A stretch of DNA of 64,000 nucleotides from Streptomyces sp. HmicA12 (GCF_000373565.1 NZ_KB891820.1:338647-402646), one strand, 5' to 3'. Numbered from the stretch's first letter, positions 16,462-25,443 are shown. Numbers and translations are program-made. Notes: a model not told the origin generated them from the letters alone.

Positions 16462-18597
16462 ATGCGGCCCGTATCCAAGATCGAACGCACGGTGGCGCCT
16501 TTCGAGGTCGTCAGCCCGTACCAGCCCAGCGGTGACCAGCCTGCGGCCATCGCCGAGCTGGAGAAGCGCGTCACAGCAGGTGAGAAGGACGTCGTCCTGC
16601 TCGGCGCGACCGGCACCGGCAAGTCCGCCACCACGGCGTGGATGATCGAGAAGCTCCAGCGCCCCACCCTGGTGATGGCGCCGAACAAGACGCTGGCCGC
16701 CCAGCTGGCCAACGAATTCCGCGAGCTGCTGCCGAACAACGCGGTCGAGTACTTCGTCTCGTACTACGACTACTACCAACCCGAGGCGTACGTCCCGCAG
16801 TCGGACACGTACATCGAGAAGGACTCCTCGATCAACGAAGAGGTGGAGCGCCTGCGCCACTCCGCGACGAACTCGCTGCTGACGCGGCGCGACGTCGTCG
16901 TGGTCGCATCCGTCTCCTGCATCTACGGCCTCGGTACGCCGCAGGAGTACGTGGACCGCATGGTCCCCCTGAAGGTCGGCGACGAGATCGACCGGGACGA
17001 CCTGCTGCGCCGCTTCGTCGACATCCAGTACACGCGCAACGACCTGGCCTTCCAGCGCGGCACCTTCCGGGTCCGCGGCGACACCATCGAGATCTTCCCC
17101 GTCTACGAAGAGCTCGCGGTCCGCATCGAGATGTTCGGCGACGAGATCGAGTCGCTGTCCACGCTGCACCCGCTCACCGGCGAGGTCATCAGCGACGACG
17201 AATCGCTCTACATCTTCCCGGCGACGCACTACGTGGCGGGCCCCGAGCGCCTGGAGCGCGCGGCGAACGACATCGAGAAGGAGCTCGGCGAGCGCCTGTC
17301 CACGCTGGAGAAGCAGGGCAAGATGCTGGAGGCCCAGCGCCTGCGCATGCGCACCACGTACGACCTCGAGATGCTCCGCCAGATCGGCTCCTGCTCCGGC
17401 GTGGAGAACTACTCGATGCACTTCGACGGCCGCGAGCCCGGCTCCCCGCCGAACACGCTGCTCGACTACTTCCCGGACGACTTCCTGCTCGTCATCGACG
17501 AGTCGCACGTCACCGTGCCGCAGATCGGCGCCATGTACGAGGGCGACGCCTCCCGCAAGCGCACCTTGGTCGACCACGGATTCCGGCTGCCGTCCGCGCT
17601 CGACAACCGCCCGCTCAAGTGGGAGGAGTTCCAGGAGCGCATCGGCCAGACCGTCTACCTGTCGGCGACCCCCGGGAACTACGAACTCTCACGCGCGGAC
17701 GGCTACGTGGAGCAGATCATCCGCCCCACCGGCCTCGTCGACCCGGAGGTCGTGGTCAAGCCCACCGAGGGGCAGATCGACGACCTGGTGCACGAGATCC
17801 GTACACGCACCGAGAAGGACGAGCGCGTCCTGGTCACCACGCTGACCAAGAAGATGGCCGAGGACCTCACGGACTACTTCCTCGAACTCGGCATCCAGGT
17901 GCGCTACCTGCACAGCGACGTCGACACCCTGCGCCGCGTGGAACTGCTCCGCGAACTGCGCGCCGGCGAGTACGACGTCCTGGTCGGCATCAACCTGCTG
18001 CGTGAGGGTCTTGACCTGCCCGAGGTCTCCCTGGTGGCGATCCTCGACGCCGACAAGGAGGGCTTCCTGCGCTCCGGCACGTCCCTGATCCAGACCATCG
18101 GCCGTGCGGCTCGTAACGTGTCGGGCCAGGTCCACATGTACGCGGACAAGATCACCCCGGCGATGGAGAGGGCCATCGACGAGACGAACCGCCGCCGTGA
18201 GAAGCAGGTCGCGTACAACGAGGCGCACGGCATCGACCCGCAGCCGCTCCGCAAGAAGATCAACGACATCGTGGCGTCCATCGCGCGCGAGGACGTCGAC
18301 ACGGAGGAGCTGCTCGGCAGCGGTTACCGCAAGGGCGGCAAGGACGGAAAGGGTGCCAAGGCCCCCGTGCCCTCGCTCGGCAAGGCGGAGGGAACCAAGA
18401 AGAAGCGCGGCAAGGCCGAGCCGACCGTCCCGACCGACCGCCCCGCTGCCGAACTCTCCGAGCAGATCGAGGAGCTGACCGACCGGATGCGGGCCGCCGC
18501 CGCGAACCTCCAGTTCGAGATCGCGGCACGTCTGCGCGACGAGGTGTCCGAGATGAAGAAGGAGCTCCGCCAGATGAAGGAGGCGGGTCTGGCCTGA
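16462..18597 (+). CDS. uvrB: Excinuclease ABC subunit B
   Basis: The 711-residue damage-verifying helicase of nucleotide excision repair receives lesions from UvrA and recruits UvrC. Walker A is LLGATGTGKSATTAW (near residue 50). The beta-hairpin that probes the strand contains YFVSYYDYYQPEAYVPQ, Walker B is LLVIDESHVT, and helicase motif VI lies in QTIGRAARN. The C-terminal UVR motif (residues about 670-705) binds UvrC. The ATG at 16462 gives the MRPVSKIERTVAPFE start seen in Streptomyces homologues. A charged linker precedes the UVR motif. Confidence 0.98.
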   Translation: MRPVSKIERTVAPFEVVSPYQPSGDQPAAIAELEKRVTAGEKDVVLLGATGTGKSATTAWMIEKLQRPTLVMAPNKTLAAQLANEFRELLPNNAVEYFVSYYDYYQPEAYVPQSDTYIEKDSSINEEVERLRHSATNSLLTRRDVVVVASVSCIYGLGTPQEYVDRMVPLKVGDEIDRDDLLRRFVDIQYTRNDLAFQRGTFRVRGDTIEIFPVYEELAVRIEMFGDEIESLSTLHPLTGEVISDDESLYIFPATHYVAGPERLERAANDIEKELGERLSTLEKQGKMLEAQRLRMRTTYDLEMLRQIGSCSGVENYSMHFDGREPGSPPNTLLDYFPDDFLLVIDESHVTVPQIGAMYEGDASRKRTLVDHGFRLPSALDNRPLKWEEFQERIGQTVYLSATPGNYELSRADGYVEQIIRPTGLVDPEVVVKPTEGQIDDLVHEIRTRTEKDERVLVTTLTKKMAEDLTDYFLELGIQVRYLHSDVDTLRRVELLRELRAGEYDVLVGINLLREGLDLPEVSLVAILDADKEGFLRSGTSLIQTIGRAARNVSGQVHMYADKITPAMERAIDETNRRREKQVAYNEAHGIDPQPLRKKINDIVASIAREDVDTEELLGSGYRKGGKDGKGAKAPVPSLGKAEGTKKKRGKAEPTVPTDRPAAELSEQIEELTDRMRAAAANLQFEIAARLRDEVSEMKKELRQMKEAGLA

Positions 18598-18668
18598 CCC
18601 GCCACGACGGGCGGGGTGACGTGGGTGTGTTGCAAGACCGCCACAAAATCCCGCCCGCGGTGGCGGTG

Positions 18669-18691
18669 CTGTCAGTGCCGCCCTCTAGGGT
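18669..18691 (+). promoter_or_regulatory. RecA-NDp/PafBC-type DNA-damage promoter upstream of the TerD gene
   Basis: CTGTCAGTG, 8 bp, TAGGGT; one mismatch (first base) to TTGTCRGTG-N8-TAnnnT. The -10 box ends 57 bp before the GTG start, leaving a roughly 50-nt leader. Confidence 0.75.
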
Positions 18692-18748
18692 TTGACCAAC
18701 CGCGCATGCGCCGCGGCAACAGGGGACGGCACGAGAGGGGACAAGCGC

Positions 18749-19327
18749 GTGGGCATCAGCTTGAACAAGGGGCAGGCCATCAGCCTCGAGAAGAAGGGCG
18801 GAGGCACCCTCACCGCCGTGCGCATGGGCCTCGGCTGGCAGGCGGCTCCCCGGCGCGGCCTGTTCGGCACCCGCACGCGGGAGATCGACCTCGACGCGTC
18901 CGCGGTCCTCTTCGCCGACAAGCAGCCGGTGGACGTGGTCTTCTTCCGCCACCTCGTCAGCGACGACGGCTCGGTGCGGCACACCGGTGACAACCTGGTC
19001 GGCGGCGCCGGCCAGGGCGGCGACGACGAGGCGATCCTCGTCGACCTCGCGCGCGTCCCGGTCCACATCGACCAGATCGTCTTCACGGTCAACTCGTTCA
19101 CGGGCCAGACCTTCCAAGAAGTGCAGAACGCGTTCTGCCGCCTGGTCGACGAGACGAACGGCGAGGAGCTGGCGCGCTACACGCTCGACGGCGGCGGCCA
19201 GTACACGGCACAGATCATGGCCAAGGTCCACCGAGACGGCGCGGGCTGGAAGATGACGGCCCTGGGCACGCCGGCCAACGGCCGCACGTTCCAGGACCTG
19301 ATGCCCTCCATCCTGCCCGGCCTGTAG
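18749..19327 (+). CDS. TerD family protein
   Basis: This 192-residue protein has the full TerD/TerE beta-sandwich: VGISLNKGQAISL at the start, the DLDASAVLF strand, and the paired acidic loops SDDGSVRHTGDNLVG and GGDDEAILVDLARVP that bind calcium in this family. Ter proteins are linked to tellurite, phage and oxidative or genotoxic stress, with unclear biochemistry. The GTG at 18749 follows AGGGGAC and fits the family start. It is followed after 10 bp by the TerD-fusion gene. The upstream promoter matches that of uvrA and uvrB. Confidence 0.93.
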   Translation: MGISLNKGQAISLEKKGGGTLTAVRMGLGWQAAPRRGLFGTRTREIDLDASAVLFADKQPVDVVFFRHLVSDDGSVRHTGDNLVGGAGQGGDDEAILVDLARVPVHIDQIVFTVNSFTGQTFQEVQNAFCRLVDETNGEELARYTLDGGGQYTAQIMAKVHRDGAGWKMTALGTPANGRTFQDLMPSILPGL

Positions 19328-19337
19328 CGGGCCGACG

Positions 19338-21233
19338 ATGGCGGCCGAACTGGTGAGGGGCCAGAACCACCCCCTCACCCAGACCCGTCTCGAGATCCGG
19401 GTGTCGGCCGGCCATCCGGTCGTCGCGGGCGCCACGCTCGCCGACGACCGGGGCACCGTGCACGGCACCGAGCGCGTCGCCCACCCGGGTGCGCCCGCGC
19501 TGCCGGGCCTCGAAGTCCCGCGCCAGGCGGCGGCCGACCACCGCCTCGCCGTCGACCTGGACGCGCTGCCGCAGGACGTGCACCGCGTGACGGTGCTGCT
19601 CGCCCTGCCCGTCGGCGCGGGCGGCCCGGCCCGCTTCGGCGCGGTGGCCGCCCCGTTCCTCGCGGTCACCGGCCTCGACGGCGCCGAGCAGGCCAGCTAC
19701 ACCGTCACCGACCTCGACACGGAGTCGGCCGTCGTCGCCCTGGAGCTGTACCGCAGGCAGGGCGCCTGGAAGGTGCGCGCCATCGGCCAGGGCTACGCCG
19801 ACGGTCTCGCCGCGCTCCTCGCCGACCAAGGCCTGCCGGACGCACAGGGGCTGGCGGGCAGCATCCATGACGCCGTGGCCCAGGGGCAGGCCCGCGCGGT
19901 GGCACCGCCGCCGCGCACGTCGGACGCGACGACGCAGATCCGCGCGACCGCCACGGCCGGACACGCGGCGAGCGGCTCGCCGTCCACCGCCCCCGCGCCT
20001 CCCGGCACGGGAACCGGCGGCCCCGTCGACTACACGCACCCCCGCCGCCAGGCACCACCGCCCCCGCCCACCGCGCAGCCCGCCGAGCCCGACCGGCCGG
20101 CCGCACCCGTCGCCGGTGACGCCACCGGCTGGTCCATGGAGGAGCGGCTCTACAACCAGGTGTGGGGCATGTTCGAGGACCTGGCCCGGACCACGGCCGC
20201 GTACCGCAGCGCCGTGGACTTCGCCGACTCCCGCATGGAACAGGAGCTCGATCAGGTCCTGTCCGACCCGCGCAGCCGCATCGGCGGCCAGGGCGACGCC
20301 GCGCGCGAGGCGGCCCGCGCCAAGCACGGAGCCCTCGTGGACCGGGCCCGCGAGGCCCTCGACCGGGACCTGGCCCAGCTCGTCGCCGAGTCCGAGGTCG
20401 TCGAGCCCGCGCTCCCGGCGCCGTACGCCGGCTGGGACAACCCGTGCTGGCACGCGTACCGCAGCCCGATGGAGATCCCCATGGCCGTCCGCCTGGGCGA
20501 CCTGAGACTGCCGGAGAGCGACAGCGCGGGCCTGCGCATCCCGATGCTCGTCCGGCTGCCGCCGGAGCGCGGCCTGTGGATCGACGCGGGCGCCTCCTCC
20601 GGCGACGCGCTCACCGACGCCGACGAACTGCGGGCCCGTGCCGCGCACACCGCGGTCGTCCATGCGGCGCGACTGCTCGCCTCTTATCCGGCGGGCGAGT
20701 TCAGCGTGCACGTCATCGACCCGGCCGGCACGGCGGCGGGCGCACTGGCCCCGCTCGTCGACGCCGGGGTGCTCGCGAGCCCACCGGCCAGGGGAGCGGC
20801 GGGGGTCACCGAGACCCTGACCCGGCTCACCGAGCGCGTCGACCTCGTCCAGATGGCGATCCGCGCGGGCGCCGCCGACTCCCTGCCGCCCGATCTGGAC
20901 GTCGCCGAGCAGCTGCTGATCGTGCACGACTTCCCGCACGGCTTCGACGACCGGTCCGTCACCAGGCTCCGCTACCTCGCGGACGAGGGCCCGCAGGTCG
21001 GGGTCCATCTGATGCTGGTCGCCGACCGCGCGGACGCAACCGAGTACGGTCCGCTCCTCGACCCGCTGTGGCGCGCCCTGCTGCGCCTGACGCCGGTCCC
21101 CGACGACCACCTGGCCGACCCCTGGGTGGGGCACGCCTGGACGTACGAGCCACCGGGCATCCCGCACGGCAGCGCGGTGCTGCGTGCGGTCCTCGCGGAG
21201 GTGGCGAGGGCCCGTAAGGAAAGAGGCCTTTGA
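19338..21233 (+). CDS. TerD-like/degenerate FtsK-like fusion protein
   Basis: The 631-residue protein has three parts. Residues 1-170 form a TerD-like sandwich that lacks the paired acidic calcium loops. About 170-260 is a Pro/Ala-rich linker (RQAPPPPPTAQPAEP). About 265-631 is an alpha/beta region with the layout of FtsK/EccC-type P-loop ATPases: IPMLVRLPPERGLWID, GASSGDAL at the Walker A place, LLIVHDFPHGFDD at Walker B, then VGVHLMLVADRAD. The invariant lysine is absent, so ATP hydrolysis is unlikely. The 10-bp gap from the TerD gene indicates an operon and a shared role. Confidence 0.75.
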   Translation: MAAELVRGQNHPLTQTRLEIRVSAGHPVVAGATLADDRGTVHGTERVAHPGAPALPGLEVPRQAAADHRLAVDLDALPQDVHRVTVLLALPVGAGGPARFGAVAAPFLAVTGLDGAEQASYTVTDLDTESAVVALELYRRQGAWKVRAIGQGYADGLAALLADQGLPDAQGLAGSIHDAVAQGQARAVAPPPRTSDATTQIRATATAGHAASGSPSTAPAPPGTGTGGPVDYTHPRRQAPPPPPTAQPAEPDRPAAPVAGDATGWSMEERLYNQVWGMFEDLARTTAAYRSAVDFADSRMEQELDQVLSDPRSRIGGQGDAAREAARAKHGALVDRAREALDRDLAQLVAESEVVEPALPAPYAGWDNPCWHAYRSPMEIPMAVRLGDLRLPESDSAGLRIPMLVRLPPERGLWIDAGASSGDALTDADELRARAAHTAVVHAARLLASYPAGEFSVHVIDPAGTAAGALAPLVDAGVLASPPARGAAGVTETLTRLTERVDLVQMAIRAGAADSLPPDLDVAEQLLIVHDFPHGFDDRSVTRLRYLADEGPQVGVHLMLVADRADATEYGPLLDPLWRALLRLTPVPDDHLADPWVGHAWTYEPPGIPHGSAVLRAVLAEVARARKERGL

Positions 21234-21252
21234 CCTGCGCGCTTGGTGACCT

Positions 21253-21295
21253 CTTTACCTAAACCTTTACCTTTCATGGGACTTTCGAGTACTCT
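21253..21295 (+). promoter_or_regulatory. Candidate promoter and direct-repeat operator upstream of the terC riboswitch
   Basis: Two exact CTTTACCT repeats (21253-21260 and 21265-21272) lie 12 bp apart. The second overlaps a -35-like TTTACC (21266-21271), placed 18 bp before a -10-like TACTCT (21290-21295). Transcription would begin at about 21302, just where the riboswitch starts. Confidence 0.5.
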
Positions 21296-21302
21296 TCTTG
21301 AC

Positions 21303-21424
21303 GCGGAGGGGAGTACTCCCATGCGCGACGTACCCGTCAATACGGACGACCGGCCCGATGGCCGTCGATCCCGGGGCGTCGGCCCGTGGCGCCGTTCGGC
21401 GCTCGGGTGGAAGAGACCTCCGGC
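21303..21424 (+). ncRNA. yybP-ykoY-type (manganese-sensing) riboswitch
   Basis: The leader has the hallmarks of this class. P1 pairs CGGAGG (21304-21309) with CCTCCG (21417-21422). A GGGGAGTA start and a GAGACCTCC end flank it, with internal helices including ACCCGTCAATACGG and GGCGCCGTTCGGCGCT. These RNAs bind Mn2+ and in many bacteria control TerC/Alx-family membrane proteins, exactly the gene that follows. The GTG start lies 43 bp downstream, leaving room for an expression platform at the GGAGG Shine-Dalgarno. Confidence 0.8.
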
Positions 21425-21466
21425 AGCGACGACGCTGATCAGTAGCCGTACGACGCCGGAGGCGCA

Positions 21467-22456
21467 GTGGACGTTTCAATGACTCTGTGGGTGCTGACCA
21501 TTCTTGGTCTGTGCGCCCTGATCGCGGTCGACTTCTTCATCGGGCGCAAGCCCCATGACGTGTCGATCAAGGAAGCCGGCATATGGACGGTCGTCTGGAT
21601 CGTGCTCGCCGTGCTGTTCGGCATCGGCGTGACGATCTGGGGCAGCGCCCAGTCCGGCGGTGAGTTCTTCGCCGGCTTCATCACCGAGAAGTCGCTGAGC
21701 GTCGACAACCTCTTCGTCTTCATCCTCATCATGGCGAAGTTCTCGGTGCCGACCCACCTTCAGCAGCGTGTGCTGCTGTTCGGTGTGCTCATCGCCCTCG
21801 TGCTGCGGGCGATCTTCATCGCGGCGGGCGCCGCGATCATCTCGAGCTTCTCGTGGGTCTTCTACCTCTTCGGTGCCTTCCTCATCTACACCGCCTGGAA
21901 ACTCATCAAGGAGGCGCTGGCGGACGAGGAGGAAGAGGACTTCGAGGAGAACCGCGTCCTGAAGTCGATCGAGAAGAAGTTCGGCGTCGCGGACCGCTAC
22001 CACGGCACGAAGCTCTTCATCCAGCAGCACGGCAAGAAGGTCATGACGCCGCTCCTGGTCGTCATGCTCGCCATCGGCATGACCGACGTGCTGTTCGCGA
22101 TGGACTCGATCCCGGCGATCTTCGGCCTCACTCAGGACCCGTACATCGTCTTCACGGCCAACGCGTTCGCCCTGATGGGGCTGCGTCAGCTGTACTTCCT
22201 CATCGGCGGCCTGCTCAAGAAGCTGGTCCACCTCAGCTACGGCCTGTCGGTGATCCTCGGTTTCATCGGCGTGAAGCTGATCCTGCACGCCCTGCACGAG
22301 TCCGGCGTGCACGTACCGGAGATCTCCATCCCGGTCTCGCTCGCCGTCATCTGCGGTGTCCTGGTGATCACGACGATCACCAGCCTGATCGCCTCCAAGA
22401 AGCAGGCCGAGCGAGAAGCGGCCGAAGGCGCTCAGAAGGACAGCATCGAGGCCTGA
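21467..22456 (+). CDS. TerC/Alx family integral membrane protein
   Basis: The 329-residue protein has eight or nine membrane helices and the TerC pattern: the ITEKSLSVDNLFVFILI segment with conserved Glu and Asp in the membrane, then a second acidic set MTDVLFAMDSIPAIFGLT. Members are linked to manganese export and to loading exported metalloenzymes. A cytosolic acidic loop (ADEEEEDFEENRVLKS) separates the halves. The GTG at 21467 was chosen because GGAGG lies 5 bp upstream; an ATG 12 bp later is the alternative. It is preceded by a Mn riboswitch-type leader. Confidence 0.93.
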   Translation: MDVSMTLWVLTILGLCALIAVDFFIGRKPHDVSIKEAGIWTVVWIVLAVLFGIGVTIWGSAQSGGEFFAGFITEKSLSVDNLFVFILIMAKFSVPTHLQQRVLLFGVLIALVLRAIFIAAGAAIISSFSWVFYLFGAFLIYTAWKLIKEALADEEEEDFEENRVLKSIEKKFGVADRYHGTKLFIQQHGKKVMTPLLVVMLAIGMTDVLFAMDSIPAIFGLTQDPYIVFTANAFALMGLRQLYFLIGGLLKKLVHLSYGLSVILGFIGVKLILHALHESGVHVPEISIPVSLAVICGVLVITTITSLIASKKQAEREAAEGAQKDSIEA

Positions 22457-22480
22457 CGCCACACGGCGTAGGAATTACCA

Positions 22481-22527
22481 GCACCGGGTGGGGTGCGCGG
22501 CCGATTGCCGCGTGCTCCGCCCGGTGC
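22481..22527 (+). terminator. Long hairpin after the terC-family gene
   Basis: GCACCGGGTGG pairs with CCGCCCGGTGC, continued inside by CGCGGC/GCCGCG around a CGATT loop. The helix is followed by TTGC. It would end the terC message before the next gene. Confidence 0.75.
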
Positions 22528-22587
22528 TTGCTTGTGCCGTGAGCGCGTTCCGGCCCGGGGCGCGACGGCACGACGGGGGAGGTCCCC

Positions 22588-22896
22588 ATGAGCCAGAAGT
22601 TCGTCCAGATCATCGACTTCGAGACCCAGCGGTACAACGAGATGCAGGACCTGCTCGACCGGTTCGAGCGGCAGATGCAGGGCACATCCGGCGGTCCCAC
22701 GCACCGCATCCTGCTCCAGGACCGGGAGAAGTCGGGACGCTACCTCGCGATCATCGAGTTCGAGTCGTACGACGATGCCATGCGCAGCAACGAACACCCC
22801 GAGGTCGCCAAGCTCAACGAACAGCTCTCGGCCCTGTGCACGCGGCAGCTGGCCTTCACCAACTGCGACCTGAAGGACTCGCGCGAGCTGAAGTGA
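22588..22896 (+). CDS. Small dimeric alpha/beta-barrel protein (antibiotic biosynthesis monooxygenase-like)
   Basis: This 102-residue protein has a ferredoxin-like pattern: a VQIIDFET strand, a long amphipathic helix (MQDLLDRFERQMQG), then THRILLQDREKSGRYLAIIEFESYDDAMRSNEHPEV, typical of the dimeric alpha/beta barrel (ABM/DUF) group. No catalytic residue can be named. A strong GGGGGAGG site precedes the ATG. It stands alone, between the terC terminator and the antiporter gene. Confidence 0.65.
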   Translation: MSQKFVQIIDFETQRYNEMQDLLDRFERQMQGTSGGPTHRILLQDREKSGRYLAIIEFESYDDAMRSNEHPEVAKLNEQLSALCTRQLAFTNCDLKDSRELK

Positions 22897-22978
22897 TCTG
22901 AAGTGATCTGAGACGCGGCGCGCGAGCAGCCGCTGACCCGGGTCGCGCCCCCGTACTGCCCCGGGCACCATCGAAGGC

Positions 22979-24079
22979 ATGATCACCAGACTCCGGGCCC
23001 TGGCCACACAGTGGACCGTCCTCGTCCCGGTGCTGGCGGTCGTGCTGCTCGGGTGCACCTGGGGGCGCGACCTGCCAGGAGTCCTGGTCGCCGTCGTCTC
23101 CGTCGTCCTCGCGGGAGCCGTCCTCTCGGCGGTCCATCACGCGGAGGTCGTCGCCCACCGCGTCGGCGAACCCTTCGGCTCACTCGTGCTGGCCGTAGCC
23201 GTCACGGTCATCGAGGTGGCCCTCATCGTCACCCTGATGGCCGACGGCGGGGCCAAGAGTTCGACGCTCGCCCGGGACACGGTCTTCGCCGCCGTCATGA
23301 TCACCTGCAACGGCATCGTCGGCATCAGCCTCCTGGCGGCCTCCATGCGGCACAGGGTGGCGATCTTCCAGTCGGAGGGCACCGGCGGCGCCCTCGCCAC
23401 CGTCGCCACCCTCGCGACGCTCTGTCTGGTCCTGCCGACGTTCACCACGAGCAAGCTCGGGCCGGAGTTCTCCACGTCGCAGCTGATCTTCTCGGCCGTC
23501 GCCGCGGTCGTCCTGTACGGACTCTTCGTCGCGACGCAGACCGTGCGCCACCGTGACTACTTCCTGCCGATCACCAGACAGGGCGAGGTCATCGACGCCG
23601 ACGACCACGCCGAAGCGCCGACCACCCGCACCGCGCTGATCAGCCTGGGCCTCCTCGGACTCGCCCTGATCGGCGTCGTCGGACTCGCCAAGGGCGTCTC
23701 CAAGACGATCGAGCACGGTGTCGAGGCCGCGGGCATGCCGCAGGCCGTGGTCGGAGTGATCATCGCGCTGCTCGTGCTGCTGCCGGAGACCATCGCGGCG
23801 CTGCGCGCGGCCCGCCGCGACCGCGTGCAGACCAGCCTCAACCTGGCGCTCGGTTCGGCGATGGCGAGCATCGGCCTGACCGTGCCGGCCGTCGCCATCG
23901 CCTCGATCTGGCTGTCGGGTCCGCTGGTCCTCGGACTCGGCGCCACCCACATGGTGCTGCTCGCGCTGACCATGGTGGTCAGCACCCTGACCGTCGTCCC
24001 CGGACGGGCGACACCGCTCCAGGGCGGCGTGCACCTGGTGATCCTCGCCGCATACGTGGAACTCGCCGTCACGCCGTGA
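22979..24079 (+). CDS. Calcium:proton antiporter (ChaA/CaCA family)
   Basis: This 366-residue protein has about eleven membrane segments with the two repeated CaCA signatures. The first is GEPFGSLVLAVAVTVIEVALI (acidic residue in the membrane). The second is in the C-terminal half (VVGVIIALLVLLPETIAALRAA, then LNLALGSAMASIGLTVP). ChaA-type proteins export Ca2+, Na+ or K+ against protons. A short acidic cytosolic loop (DADDHAEAP) lies between the halves. The ion cannot be fixed from sequence. Confidence 0.88.
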   Translation: MITRLRALATQWTVLVPVLAVVLLGCTWGRDLPGVLVAVVSVVLAGAVLSAVHHAEVVAHRVGEPFGSLVLAVAVTVIEVALIVTLMADGGAKSSTLARDTVFAAVMITCNGIVGISLLAASMRHRVAIFQSEGTGGALATVATLATLCLVLPTFTTSKLGPEFSTSQLIFSAVAAVVLYGLFVATQTVRHRDYFLPITRQGEVIDADDHAEAPTTRTALISLGLLGLALIGVVGLAKGVSKTIEHGVEAAGMPQAVVGVIIALLVLLPETIAALRAARRDRVQTSLNLALGSAMASIGLTVPAVAIASIWLSGPLVLGLGATHMVLLALTMVVSTLTVVPGRATPLQGGVHLVILAAYVELAVTP

Positions 24080-24212
24080 CGGGACCCTGCGCCACCACCC
24101 CGACGCCGTCCCCGGAAGCGGCGCGAGGCGGAGGCCGAGAGGCAGGTGCTCACCGCCTGAAGGGCCCGTGATAGACCCTCAGGGAGCAACCGCCCGACGT
24201 ACGGAGGTCCCA

Positions 24213-24686
24213 GTGCCGCACACTCTCGCCAGCGCCCCGATCATGGTTCTCAACGGCCCGAACCTGAATCTGCTCGGCAAGCGGCAGCCGGAGATCTACG
24301 GCCACGACACCCTCGCCGACGTCGAGGCGCTCTGCGTGAAGACGGCCTCGGCGAACGGCGCCACCGTGGACTTCCGGCAGTCCAACCACGAGGGCGAACT
24401 CGTCGACTGGATCCACGAGGCGCGGGAGAACCACGTCGGCATCGTCATCAACCCCGCCGCCTACTCGCACACCTCGGTGGCCATCCTGGACGCGCTCAAC
24501 ACCTGCGACGGCATGCCGGTGATCGAGGTCCACATCTCCAACATCCACCAGCGCGAGGAGTTCCGACACCACTCCTACGTGTCGCACCGCGCGAACGGCG
24601 TGATCGCCGGATGCGGTGTACAGGGCTACGCGTTCGGTGTGGAGCGGGTGGCCACGCTGGCCGCACCGGGCACCGCGGAGGCGTAG
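24213..24686 (+). CDS. aroQ: 3-dehydroquinate dehydratase, type II
   Basis: The 157-residue dodecameric shikimate-pathway enzyme converts 3-dehydroquinate to 3-dehydroshikimate. Landmarks are VLNGPNLNLLGKRQPEIYG, with the active-site tyrosine in the flexible lid, FRQSNHEGELVDWIHEA, NPAAYSHTSVAI, and the catalytic histidine in IEVHISNIHQREEFRHHS. The GTG at 24213 follows GGAGG with 5-nt spacing and was preferred over an upstream in-frame ATG. It converges on the ABC ATPase gene with only 7 bp between stops. Confidence 0.97.
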   Translation: MPHTLASAPIMVLNGPNLNLLGKRQPEIYGHDTLADVEALCVKTASANGATVDFRQSNHEGELVDWIHEARENHVGIVINPAAYSHTSVAILDALNTCDGMPVIEVHISNIHQREEFRHHSYVSHRANGVIAGCGVQGYAFGVERVATLAAPGTAEA

Positions 24687-24693
24687 CAGCCGC

Positions 24694-25443
24694 CTACAGG
24701 CGCCCGGCCTCCACGATCCGCCGCAGGAACTGTCGTGTACGTTCCTGCCGCGGATCCCCGAAGACGTCCTCGGGAGTGCCGCGTTCGAGCACGACACCGC
24801 CCTCCAGGAAGCACACCTGGTCGGCGACCTCACGCGCGAAACTCATCTCGTGCGTGGCCAGCACCATGGTCATGCCCTCGCCCTTCAAGTCGCGCACGAC
24901 ATCGAGGACTTCACCCACCAGCTCGGGGTCCAGGGCCGCGGTGATCTCGTCGAGGAGCAGCAGCCGCGGCCGGACGGCGAGGGCCCGCACGATCGCCGCC
25001 CGCTGCTGCTGACCGCCGCTGAGCCGGTCCGGGTACTCGTCGGCCTTCGCGGCGAGCCCGAGGCGCTCCAGGAGCCCCCTGGCCCGCTCCTCGGCCTCCT
25101 CCCGCGAGGCGCCGTGCACCCGGCGCGGTGCGAGCGTGACGTTCTCCAGGACGGTCATGTGGGGGAACAGGTTGTACGCCTGGAACACGATCCCGATCCG
25201 CCGTCGCACGGCGTCCGCGTCCGCGCGGGGATCGGTGATCTCCTCCCCGTCCAGCCAGATCGCCCCGTCGTCGATCTCCTCCAGGAGGTTGGCGCAGCGC
25301 AGCAGCGTCGACTTCCCCGAGCCGGAGGCGCCGATCAGCGCGGTCACGGTGTGCGGGGCGACGTCGAGGTCGACATCGCGCAGCACCACGGTCTCGCCGA
25401 ACGTCTTGCGCACGGAGTCCATCCTCAGCACGGGCTCGGTCAT
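24694..25443 (-). CDS. Polar amino-acid ABC transporter ATP-binding protein
   Basis: This is a 249-residue GlnQ-type ATPase. Walker A is LIGASGSGKSTLL, the Q-loop FQAYNLFPHMTVL, the signature LSGGQQQRAAI, Walker B LLLLDEITAALDPE and the H-loop THEMSFA. The usual Walker B glutamate is followed by ITAALD rather than PTSALD, a normal variant. The ATG overlaps the permease stop as ATGA, so it is translationally coupled as the last gene of a binding protein-permease-ATPase operon. Confidence 0.95.
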   Translation of the reverse strand: MTEPVLRMDSVRKTFGETVVLRDVDLDVAPHTVTALIGASGSGKSTLLRCANLLEEIDDGAIWLDGEEITDPRADADAVRRRIGIVFQAYNLFPHMTVLENVTLAPRRVHGASREEAEERARGLLERLGLAAKADEYPDRLSGGQQQRAAIVRALAVRPRLLLLDEITAALDPELVGEVLDVVRDLKGEGMTMVLATHEMSFAREVADQVCFLEGGVVLERGTPEDVFGDPRQERTRQFLRRIVEAGRL

